Positions 1-11,300 of a stretch of DNA of 29,545 nucleotides are shown here, in pieces. The DNA comes from Silene noctiflora (Eukaryota; Streptophyta; Magnoliopsida; Caryophyllales; Caryophyllaceae). The translations under genes were made by a program, and so were the position numbers. The stretch spans positions 1 through 29,545 of the forward strand of contig VHZZ01014233.1 in the NCBI GenBank assembly GCA_009801015.1. Direction: 5' to 3'. The notes beneath the pieces were generated by a model, which did no database searches, was not told where the DNA came from, and saw only the letters and a list, made by a program, of their open reading frames with translations. How positions within the stretch are numbered: position 1 is the stretch's first letter; each line of letters begins with the position of its first letter.

Positions 1-95
1 ATATGCTTACCCAAAAACACGATTAAACCGTAATTTATTTTAAACAACTCATTAAATTATTTTTAAAACTTAAATTTTAAATTGCGGGTGTTACA
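1..95 (+). mobile_element. Possible 3' terminus of an LTR, cut by the window edge
   Basis: The stretch ends in GGGTGTTACA, the reverse complement of the TGTAACACCC start seen on the LTRs at the other end of the window. That matches the usual CA end of a plant gypsy LTR lying in the + direction. The sequence before it is very AT-rich and not recognisably similar to the three LTRs on the right. No target duplication can be checked because the other end is outside the window. This could be chance, so confidence is low. Confidence 0.3.
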
Positions 96-482
96 CTTAT
101 CCTTTCTCTATTCAACACTCATTATAATAGCCTGTTCAATAAGTATTGTAAACATTTCTTTATAATTTTTTAGACTACATAGAAATATTTATTTATTTAT
201 ACTAATAAGTAATTTTATCATTAAAAAACGGTCTCATCCTCGAAAACGTCTACTTTTATTATTTGTGTAGCTTGATATGCCCAAACATTATCGAAGCCTG
301 TGTGGGGTTAGTACAACATGTTAGCATAAGTTTCATAAAGTATAAGAAATCTTTCTAAATAGTGGCGGACTCAAAATTTACCGCTAGGAGGTGACAAATT
401 CCAATACGACCAAATAAGGAAGACATGAGCTCGTCTGGAATGGATGTAACTTTTCCTTAGTTATGAACCTTAAAAGAACTAA
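96..482. other. Intergenic DNA, no gene seen
   Basis: No coding signal is visible. At 361-378 the sequence AGTGGCGGACTCAAAATT resembles, in reverse complement, a motif in intron 1 of the kinase gene (3573-3591, ending GGCTCCGCCACT). Such motifs are common at ends of dispersed plant repeats. Positions 480-482 (TAA) are the left target duplication of the adjoining MITE. Confidence 0.4.
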
Positions 483-1131
483 TGCCTCTTTTGGTTGCTT
501 ACTCAATTCATGGGAATTATAGAATCCCATGAATTGGGATTTTTAGGTCTCGTTTGGTTGCCCCCATAAAAATGGGTGAATTGGAAAATCCTATGATTTG
601 GAAAAATGAAAGATGTTTGGTTACTCCAAATTATGGGATTTTCTTTTTTCCATGAATTCCCAACTCCTCCATTATGGAGGAGTTTAATTACCTAGCCCTC
701 TCTAGGTAATTGGAAACTCCTGTGTCAATTCAATTCCAAGATGTAAACCAAACGCTTTTTGGACAATTCACATGAATTGACTAATTCATGTGTTTTGTAA
801 AATCATGGGAAACTAATTTCCGCATGACAACCAAACGAGGCCTTAGAGGTTGTTTGGTTACCCAATTTTTTGTAAAATGGGGGAGTTTAAAATTTCTAAG
901 AATTTCCAACTCCTACATGATGGGAGAATTTAACAAACTACTCCCTCATGGTCATTGGAAATTCCTAGGAAAATAGAACTCCAACATGACAACCAAATTT
1001 CTAGGAAAATTTCTAGGAATTTTCCGACTCCTACATTATTGTAATTCTCATGAATTTTAATGTAGGAATTCAACTCCGGTGCATTGCAAATTAACACATC
1101 AATTTAATTTCCGTATCAACCAAACGAGGCC
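483..1131. mobile_element. Outer Tourist-like MITE, split by a second one
   Basis: The left end reads TGCCTCTTTTGGTTG and the right end CAACCAAACGAGGCC. These are imperfect terminal inverted repeats of the Tourist type (GGCCTNGTTTGGTT). TAA lies directly outside both ends (480-482 and 1132-1134), the 3-bp target duplication expected of PIF/Harbinger elements. About 300 bp in the middle belong to an inserted relative (546-842), leaving roughly 350 bp for the outer element. It has no coding capacity. An internal GGTTGTTTGGTTAC at 848-861 resembles another terminal repeat, so a tandem of two elements is an alternative reading. Confidence 0.7.
546..842. mobile_element. Inner Tourist-like MITE
   Basis: The element is 297 bp, starting GGTCTCGTTTGGTTG and ending CAACCAAACGAGGCC. 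The terminal inverted repeats match at about 14 of 15 positions. It is flanked by TTA on both sides (543-545 and 843-845), the PIF/Harbinger target duplication. There is no ORF, so it would have been moved by a transposase encoded elsewhere. It lies inside a related element and is therefore the younger insertion. Confidence 0.78.
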
Positions 1132-1851
1132 TAAAAAAATGGAGAAAAATGATGGAGGTTGAAGATAGAAATGGGGAAGACAGTATAAATAATCCCTCCA
1201 TTAAGTGGGGGTAATATTTACACTTCTCTCCCTCAAGTAATGCATTATCTCCGTAATAATTCCTCTTCCACCTCCTATTTCCACACTCCACAACCACCCT
1301 TAAGCGCCAATTTCTTCTTATTTTAGCCCCATTACACCTGTAATAGTTACCCCATTCCAAGGGAGCCCCATAAAATAGACTTGGAATTTTTTAAAAAAGA
1401 TTTAACTTAAAACCGCGAATTTTTGAAAATCCAATAAAGACGAGTGTCCGTGGTAGCTCTCCCTAAATCCACCAGTACCTACAAATCACAATCAAGGCGC
1501 CAAAATAATCGCACCGTCACTGTAAAACCAAACCCACCCAACTTGGAAAAAAAGCAACACATTCATATTCATATATGAATGAAATGTTGGTTAGTGCACT
1601 GTCCACTACCATTTTTTTCCGTAAATTTCAAAAATTGACTAGGACATTAAACTAACCTTCTAACGGTTCTTCCCAATTATACACAAAATACAACTTAAAT
1701 AGCCTAAAATTATAACTTATCAACCATTTTCTTTTTTTAGGGTTTTCTTTGGGTGTACAATTTACTTGGATATTCACCCAAAATATTCCCACCTTTTTTC
1801 CCCCTTTTTGTTCTTCTCTTTGTACCCTTTTGATTTTAATTCCGGGAAAAT

Positions 1852-1890
<39 letters not shown>

Positions 1891-2304
1891 TGGGTGTGTC
1901 TTTGAATTGATTTCTTTATTCATCAAAAAGTAAACCCTAAAAAATATCATTTTTTTGTCTCCTTTAACGCTCATAAACCCTGTATTTGGACTCGATTGAA
2001 GGTTCCCATGTCGTAATTTGTGCGTTTTATTGCTCTGATTATACAATATATTGAGTAATTATTGGTAATTGTTTTATTTTTGGGAGTTTGGTGAATTACC
2101 GTGGCTTGAAAAAATGATTATAGATTTTGTTGGGTTTTTGTTATAATTTAGTGAAATTCTTAAAGTTTGGTTCTTTATGGATTTTGGGCATTGTTTGTGT
2201 AATTGGTATTTACTAGATGGTGATGGATGGGTGTTCATGTAATCAATTGTGAAGAAAAAGGGTTTAATTTAGTTAATTGAGATATTCAAGTATTTGGGTG
2301 AATT
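1132..2304 (+). promoter_or_regulatory. Upstream region and 5' leader of the kinase gene
   Basis: No coding exon is recognised between the MITE cluster and the kinase start codon. The region is AT- and pyrimidine-rich. I could not pick a convincing TATA box or transcription start, nor decide whether the 5' UTR holds an intron, which transcripts would show. The long T run at 1854-1889 lies within it. Confidence 0.4.
1854..1889 (+). repeat. Poly(T) tract of 36 bases
   Basis: An uninterrupted run of 36 T lies about 415 bp upstream of the kinase ATG. It could be a nucleosome-excluding promoter element, part of a 5' UTR, or the tail of an antisense retroposon. Length in such runs is prone to sequencing error. 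The lysine-rich minus-strand ORF across it is an artefact of the run. Confidence 0.9.
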
Positions 2305-5300
2305 ATGGGGTGTGTTAGTACTAAGCCACATGTAACTGAAGATGATATTAGGAGGCCACTAGAGAGAACACAAAGTAAAAGGCTTTCTCGGGCGTCTTCG
2401 TGTCGAGAAGGGAATCCCCCATTGATGAATAGAAGTGATAGTAGAACTTTATTGATTGATAGGCAAACTAATCGTTCAATTCGGTTAAATGAGGACCGTT
2501 TGGAGAAAACTAGAGTCAAACCTGATGATGATGCTTTAGCTAATTTTTCGAGCATTAGGATGATCCCCAAAGGCCAGGAAGGTGAGCTTGTTGCTGCTGG
2601 TTGGCCTTCTTGGCTGGCTTCAGCTGCTGGGGAAGCTATCAGCGGTTGGATTCCAAGACGTTCAGATAGTTTCGAGAGATTGGATAAAGTATGTGTTATG
2701 CAGCATACTTTTCAAGTTGCTGTTTTTTCGCTACTTGTTTGTTCTATTTTTTTACGCTTCTTGTATGATGAAGTAGCTGAGTCGATCCTTTATATTGTTT
2801 GTTAATTCAGCTCTAGGACCTTAACACTCCTAGTTGTATATACTGTTTCAAAGTATTCGATATAGAATTGCCCAAAGTTTGGAGTTAACCATGTTAAGGT
2901 TGTGATTTACAAAATAGTATAGCGACAGTTTTTAGTAGTAGGAGAGTGAAATAAAACCTGATATTCACATCTATTAGCAATACCATTTATCTGTAAGTTA
3001 TTAATTGTCAATGTGATAATACAATGAGCATTAATGCTTTTGTATCCAAGACTGCAAGACTTATATTGTGCTAGGACTTATGATACACTATATGCTTGGA
3101 TTGGTCATTTGATTGGCCAGTTACTATAAGATAAATCTTAATGGTAACATGGATGCTCAACTTTTGGTGTGTCATGGGTTTAAAACTGAATGTCCAGGGA
3201 TTTGAAGCTCTAATTGAGGTCCTTTGTGCACTGTTGAAATTTGAATATTAATTCATTGATGTACAATTTTCTTTTGTTTCCTTGTATTTGTAATTTGTCA
3301 TGAAAAGGCAAAAAGCAAACTGTTCAGTGCATATATGTCTTAATTCCTCCATCATTTGCTTTTAACACAATGTTTCAGGTAGAGCAAAGTAAGTGGATTA
3401 GAGAGTGTAAATTACCAGTTTTACGCTTCTATGTTAATTATACTCGTTTAGAAGTATCTGTCACGTGCGCGTGTCCAAGTATCGGATAGAAATTTCGAAG
3501 TTTTTATTTAAAATTTTGGGGTTTTTTCAAGTTTACCTTATACTATTACACTCCCCCGCTATCTTCTACAAATCTTGGCTCCGCCACTATGTCAGACTTG
3601 ACCATTTTTATGAAAAATATGTATATTTTGGCTTAAAATGAGGTATACAAGTTTCATACCTTGGCCGAGTGCCAAGTGTCGAACACGGGTATGAGCGGAT
3701 AGAAGAAGAGTCGGAGAAAAAAAAGGAAATAAAAACCAACTCCTATTATTTGTTCCTTCCCCTCGACATTAACCACCACCAGCTGCTGGTCCATGGCAGA
3801 CACCGCCGCCTCCCTTGCCCACTCCACCACGACCACTACCTCTCTAACTTTCCACCATCACACCTCCATAACAACCACCAAAACAGCCATCAAGCTCCAC
3901 AACTACCAAGCTCCTGCCTTTCCGAATATCACTAGATTCACACCCCTACAGCCACCGCACGAATAACCACACATCCTATTTCACGCCATTCCTGAATTTC
4001 CACACTACCAGACCCATTTCACAGCAAAAAATGTTGTCATGGGATTAGGTTTGCACCAGTTAATAGACTATACAACCAGTTGTGGCGGTGTAGAATCCGA
4101 GCTTTATAATAAAGTTTTCGAGTTTTGGTTTAAAGAATCCGAGCTATGCCATAAAGTTTATGCACTCACCCACTTAAACATAAAAAAAAAAATAAACTCT
4201 AAGAAAGCTCAGAAAAATTACACTTAGGTTGGTTGTACAATGCTATTATACCTCTGGAGGTATAGTGTTATTTGTGGGTTTGCACAAAGAAGTAAAATCT
4301 GGTGGTGGAGTTGTAAATGTTTAGGGAGAGGTGTCGGTGTGGATGGTCGATGTAGAGGTTGGCTGCTTGCTCGACAGTATCATTCTTGAGGGAGTAAAGG
4401 TGAAGGAAGGCATGAAGGTGGTGGTAGCTGTGTTGAGGCTAAGCGATGTTAGGGTGAAGATTGGGTTGTTGAGGATTTAATGGGTTTAGTTGAACTGTTG
4501 AAGTTAATTTACTATTGTTAGTGATATAATAGTGGGCTGCTTATGTGCTCGATTCCCATACGGGTTGCTCCTTGTAAAAAAAAAGAGGGTAAGTTGGTCA
4601 TTATACGAAGGTAAAACTTACCCAACTTAGAAACGTAAACGATCAGCTGGAAAGGCCTAAAAAGGAAAACATAAAAATCTTGGTGTAATGGAGGGAGTAT
4701 TTGGTTATCCAACTTGTCAGTCTTGTGTGTATATATATATTTTCTGTGAACTTAATTTGTTGCTTTAATAAGTAATTTAGCAAATAGAGGAATTCAGCTC
4801 TAGCTCTTTCTTTTGTAACTTTTAGCAGCTATATGTATTTGCTAGAGGGAGAATTACCTTATTGTTGTTCCTCATTTGGTGAAATATGCGTTTGGTGGTT
4901 AAGCTGACTAGATTCCATTACGAAACAGAGCACTGTGTTATTCACTATTCATTCTGCCTATTTTTCAGATTGGGGAAGGAACTTATAGTAGTGTGTACAG
5001 GGCTCGGGATCTCATCCGTGGCAACATTGTTGCTCTGAAAAGAGTACGATTCGATAACCTTGACCGGGAAAGTGTCAAGTTCATGGCAAGGGAAATTCTC
5101 TTATTACGTAGACTTGACCACCCAAACATAATTAAATTAGACGGGCTGATTACTTCCAACACATCTACAAGTTTATACCTTATCTTTGAGTATATGGAAC
5201 ATGATCTTACTGGTCTTGGTTCCCTTCCAGGCCTTCAGTTCACGGAGCCGCAGGTGCGTTCATCTTACATTTCAAAATATTGCTTGTGCATCGTCCTTTT

Positions 5301-8300
5301 TTGTTAACTATATCCTGCTTTTCTACTATGCAAGTTCTCAGGTTGCAGATATATTTTTGTCAGGTAAAATGTTTTATGCAGCAGCTTTTAAGTGGACTTG
5401 ACCATTGTCATAGTCGTGGAGTGTTGCATCGTGACATAAAGGGGTCAAATCTTTTGATTAATGAATCTGGCATCTTGAAAATCGCGGATTTCGGGCTGGC
5501 TACTTTTTTTGATCCCCAAAAAAGCCTGCCGTTGACAAGTCGTGTGGTAACCCTTTGGTATCGGCCACCTGAGCTTTTACTTGGAGCAACTCATTATGGC
5601 GTCGCTGTTGATTTGTGGAGCGCTGGTTGTATTCTTGGAGAACTATATGCTGGCAAGCCCATAATGCCTGGAAGGACAGAGGTAGTTTGCTGCCTTTGTT
5701 TCAAAAAATAGAACTTACATTTTGTTTGGGTCAAATTTCTGATCAATCGCAGACATCTGCCATTTTGAACCTTTTGCTTGTTTATTTTTTTTTGAAGTTT
5801 TAATTGGCACACATTTGAGCTGGTTTAAAATGTGTACCTTTTGATTTGAATTTTTTATTTTTTTATTTTAATTCATGTTCTATTGAGCCTATTTCTTTCT
5901 ATTCATTATTCTTATTGTTGTCTAGATAGTACTTCCTTCATTATACAATGTTATCTCACTTCTTTTGGTACAAGAACAAGGTAAAGGTCAAATAGCCGAA
6001 ATATCTCTTTGAACACCCAAGTCTACCTTCTCAAGTTTGCCACTACACAACAGTTCACACTTTACAGCAGCCCATTACATCTCTACTCACCACACCATCC
6101 TGACCAATCTTGTTCTGTAAGCGCACCCCCTCATATAGTATGGAATAGATGAAAGATGGTGTTTAACTTATAGGAATCATTTCCTAAATTTCATTTATTG
6201 ATTCATCTATGTCTATTGGATTAGTATCTCACGCACTCTTCTAAATCTTCAGAATGTGTTTCGATTCCGTTTCCCGATTATTGATTGTCGAAGGTCTTAT
6301 TGTGGTTTTTAGCATTTTTTAATTTGTGCATCTCACTCCTGAATTTTTTCCATTACAAATATTTACTGAATTTATGTGTATGCTATTTTGCTCATAATTA
6401 CTTGGAGTTGATCTGTTTCAAGACCACTCTTGTGCAAATCTATGTTACTCATATTTGCCAACAAGGTGTTCGTTCGGATACGGTGTTAGACTCTCTGTTT
6501 CAAAATTATGTGACACAACAATTATAAACTAGTGATATAGTTCGAATAGATACAAGAAAAGGTAATTAAAATTAATGATATAGTTTGAATTGAAGAAAAA
6601 ACAATTAATCCTACATTAGACACGGACACTACCCTCTCCTCACACCCCATTTTTTCCCCATGTCTTCTTTGTTACTTTTTCAAAGACACTCTTGTCTAAT
6701 CATAAGTTCAAATTTACTTAAAATGGCAAGGATCCAGAAAGCAATAAGAAACTAAAGGGTCGAAGTAAGTATTTTGTAAGGGGGTTGTTGATGCTCCCAA
6801 CAATGTCATTGATATCTGTGATAAAATTTCCACAAAGGAAAATTTTTGCTTTAGCTGCTCCATTAATGTTGGTTCTACCACCAATTCCAATCATCAAAAC
6901 ATAACATTTAAATTTGGTTTTACTCAACTTGACATGCTTTAACCAAAGCTTATTGTTTAAAAGTATTTCTCAATCAATGTAGGTTGAGCAATTGCATAAA
7001 ATTTTTAAACTCTGTGGTTCTCCACCTGACGAATATTGGAAAAACTCTAAGTTTCCCCACTCGACAGCATTCAAACCTCAAAGACCATACCCAAGACGAC
7101 TTGCTGAACGGTTTCAGGAACTTTCGGCTCCTGCTTTGGCTCTTGTTGAGACTTTACTCTGTGTGGACCCTGCTTCTCGTGGGACTGCTTCTTCTGCCCT
7201 CAATAGTGAGGTATTTAATTTCATATATTCATCACTCTGGATTAGTGAATGAAGCATCATATTTATATTGGCATTAAACTATTAATGATATAGTGCACAT
7301 ATAGAGAGAATAGCATCAATCATTAGGCTCTCCACTCTTCCTGTATTGGGATAATAAGAAGGTAATTGTGCCAGCCATTAGTAAACTTCATTGGTAAGGC
7401 AGACTACTATTTTTTGGAGTGACATTGCCACGGGAAGATAACTTCTCCGTTGCTGTGTGTCCTCTGTCCGAAAGGCCTTTCCTTTCCACCTAGTTTCTGC
7501 AGAACAGTCTACGTTACCTGTGGCATTATGCGTACTCTAATTTTTCCTCTTTGAAGTATAGTGTTAGCATGCATATAATTACCATTCGTCGTGAATTGCA
7601 GTTTTTCACTACAGAGCCTTTTGCTTGTGACCCCTCAACTTTGCCTGAATATCCCCCTAGTAAAGAGATTGATGCACGAAAACGCGAGGAAGAAACAAAA
7701 AGGTTCGTTATATTTTTTTATTAATTATGTATGTCTTCGTTTAATATAATGTTACTAATTTTCAATGCTAATTAACAAAAAGGCTTGTTATATTTTTTTT
7801 ATTAATTATGTATGTCTTCGTTTAATATAATGTTACTAATTTTCAATGCTAATTTATAACCTTAACTAGTAAGAAGATCCAGAACCATTTTTAGCTGGGT
7901 GCCATAGAGTTATGTGAAAAAATATGTTGCTCGTTTCAGCCTTTTTTACCCCGATGAACGGCGCGAGTCAAAGACAGCACTTGGTTAAGCACTTCATACA
8001 TTTGCCACTGTTTGAATTACTGATAGTAATACGTGTAGTTAGCATATTGTAACCTTTTTAGTAAATTTTCACTGCACATTGTAACTTTCCACGACCATTT
8101 GGATAATTGGAAGTGTTTGTAAAGCTAGTTCTTTTGTGACCCAGAATAGTAGTCCGTTAGCTGACATGACCACTTGACCAGTAGTATTGGTTTCTTCTCA
8201 ACCAGTAGACTATGTCTAAGCATGAATACTAAATGAAATCTACTAGCGTCTTGATTCTGCCGGGCAATATTCTGACCCTAAAATATGACCGTCCTTCAAA

Positions 8301-11300
8301 GTTTATTTTTTTTACTGTCGTTTTATGTCATTATTAATTTCTGAAAACATAGGAGGCTTCTTATATGGAACGTTGGGAAGTATTCTGCTGTCAATGCTAA
8401 TGTTGCTGTTCTAGTCTAATTCAGAATAGGCTTAGGTTGTTTTGGGGCTAAGGCAGATAAGGGTACCACAGTTTTTTTATCCGATCAAGTTGGGCTCTTA
8501 AGACCATATGGAGTAGTCGTTTTCATGGAGTAGCTGATGATCGCTCCATTTTTCATTTTTAAATAAAGGTCAGATAAAAGCAGCTTTTTAATGCATAAAG
8601 AACGTGCTGCACAATCGACCCCTTAACCGCTTGGAATGTAAGCCTTCCGAGGCATCGAGGTCCTGTTGACCTTGCTGTGAGAAGCCGTGAGGCATTGAGG
8701 CCATGGGGTTTCATGGTGCAAGGCGCGTGCCTTATGGACACGGGGCGCATTGATTATCAAACAAAAATTTATATTTTAGAATAAAATTTTGTTCTACAGT
8801 AGTCCCATTTTTGTTTTTAAAGGAGCTAACATGAATTTATAAGTGAACATTGAACGTTAGGTAGAGCGATTAAGCAATAGGTAGAGAAGAGAAAAGTAAA
8901 ATAGGAAAATTTGGAAACAAAATATTCCCTCCAGTTCTGACTAAACTTTCCTATTTCCTTTTTCGTCAATTCACAATATCTTCCCTATTTCTATTTTTGG
9001 TAAGTGTTTGTATGGTCCAAATTTAATTGTATGGTGGGGTAGCGTGTTTCCTTAAATTTTGTGCATAAGGGGAAAGGGGAAGTTTATTCAGAATTGGAGG
9101 GAGTATAAGATTTAATAGTAATGCTTCTCGGTGCGCCTCATGCGCCTCAAGCATCTTGTACCAATTTGACTGGCGCCGCTTTTGGCGAATTTAATGGCGA
9201 AATACCCGTTTACTTTTTGCTGTTAATAGTATATTTTCTTTCAGTAATTGAAGTAGTTTTATCGTCATTGTTTGTGATTTTATAGATGCTTCGGATTTAC
9301 TTTGCTAATCTTGGAATTTTTAGTTCACCGGACTCGTGAATTATTATTTAGGTACTAGATGAACGATCTGTCCAACAGAAGTAGTTCAAGTAACGTCTGT
9401 ATTATGGCGGGGTAAAGGTTACATGCATCTTTCCTTTACGCCTCTACCTGGCCAATATCCAGGAGCATTTGTTTAGGAGGGACTAAAATAATGGTTTATG
9501 TAAACTTTTGTGCTATTACCAAGGCTATGGATATGCTTATTGTTTGTCAATTATTTAACTTCAGGCGCAAATGGTAACCACCGTGTGTACTATTACCATG
9601 GCCCTAAATAGTGCTGTCATTTTTGCTGTTATTGATTATTTTGTTTGATGGAAAGAGGCTGCTGAATTTACTGATGACATAGAATGGAAAAAGTAAAATA
9701 ATTCCATGTGATTGTAGAATTTGAGGTTCATGCTGTGCCAAAACTAATTGCACTGTGGAAGTTTTCTGATTTCAGTCTTGATTGTCAACAATGATAATTG
9801 CTTAAGTGCGAGTTGAGAACATCAATTCCTACTCTTATCTTTGTACACGTAATGAGTAGATGACAATGATGTATCTTTTGCATTGTTTTTCTTGGTTGTA
9901 GGCATCAAGCTTTAGAGAACAAGCGAGATAGAGTTGATCAAATAAAACAGGGCTCACAAGAATCTGCAGCATCTCTCTCGGCCAAGGTTAATGCTGAATT
10001 TGTCTCTTCGTTGCAGGTAAAATAGGCATTTTTGAGGTGTCCTTTAGTTTGAAAGATTGCATTTTATTAGATTATGCATTATGATCCTATAGTGCTAAGT
10101 ATTTGGCCAAGTGTGAAATATGGTTGGGTTGAGGTTACCATTGTTACCTTAAATTAGTTCGCTTATCTGTAATAGAAATAAGTATTTTGCAGTGTCTTGG
10201 GTATCGGATTAGGTGATCCCCAAATCCTTGTTGACTAAGGTTTTGTTGTAGTATAACTCCACTGTAATTTCAGGTGTTATAGATTTTTAAGGCAGACCTT
10301 TCATCTACTGTAAATGTACTATTACTAGGAGTACCCATCTTAACGATTTTCCATCATCTTAACGCAAACTCTTACCTTCTCCCTAATCACCTCATATTTC
10401 ATATTTGAGCCGATCTTTCTTTATATGGTCATAGATGCATTGGTGGCAAACTGATCTCCACCATGTTCATTTTGTGCACATGACACTGTTTTAGTGCCCA
10501 ATACTCAGTGCTATATTAGAGTGCAAGCCTAATTATCATGCAGTAGAATAAATTCACTATGTCGGGACCACATAGAAACCATGTGACACTATTCCTTGTC
10601 AAGCAACCCGCCTTAGTTTTATAAGCCATTTAATTTTCCATCCTTTTGGGTAATAGATGCTAGATGACAAAAAAATGGATGTTTGAGAAACCTTCCCATT
10701 AGAAGTGATCATCCTCATTTCTCTACCTCCCTTTTCGCTAAACCTACAGTCCAAATATTCGGTCTTAAGTATAAAGCCTCTAATATTCCAATTTTCTTTA
10801 ATTCCCTCCTTCGTCTAATCAACCCAAATCCTAGTAAAGTACTCTTTTGTTCTCCAATTGTTAGATCGTACAGTTGTAGTAGCTGCCTCATACTTGTCTT
10901 TTATTAGGTCAATATGTTTTCGCGATACACCATTGTCTTTTCTTATAGTAGCTGCCTCATACTTATCTTTTATTAGGCCCATCAATGTACTTCCGTTGCT
11001 TTATCATATGCCTTCTATCAATTGATAAAAGATCAAATCATTCATATGTAAGTCTTTAGCACCATGAGTTTCATAAGATAAATTGCTTCCATAGTAGATC
11101 TCTTAAGCATAAATCCATATTGGTTTACCGAGATTTTTACACATATTCCGGGAATTTCTTCAATCACTCATTCCCATATTTTCACTCATTTATTTTATTT
11201 TATCATAAAATACCTTTTGTCTAATTTTTAGTAGTCATTGTTTAGTTGATGTCAGTTTATCTCACTGTTCCTGAACTCACTTTTGTCCTTCTTACTATAC

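Noticed and set aside
1774..2046. Minus-strand ORF with a poly-lysine run
   Set aside because: The lysines are the reverse reading of the 36-T homopolymer. There is no conserved sequence around it.
2689..2805. Extension of kinase exon 1 to a 166-residue protein
   Set aside because: The extra residues are read-through of intron 1. The donor GTATGT after RLDK joins in frame to the glycine-loop exon.
3654..4227. ORFs of 60-88 codons on both strands in intron 1
   Set aside because: They come from C/A-rich low-complexity sequence, overlap each other, and have no recognisable domain.
6460..6640. Repeated GGATACGGTGTTAGAC-like and GACACGGACACT-like words in intron 3 as a mobile element
   Set aside because: The similarity is short, and I could find neither inverted ends nor a target duplication.
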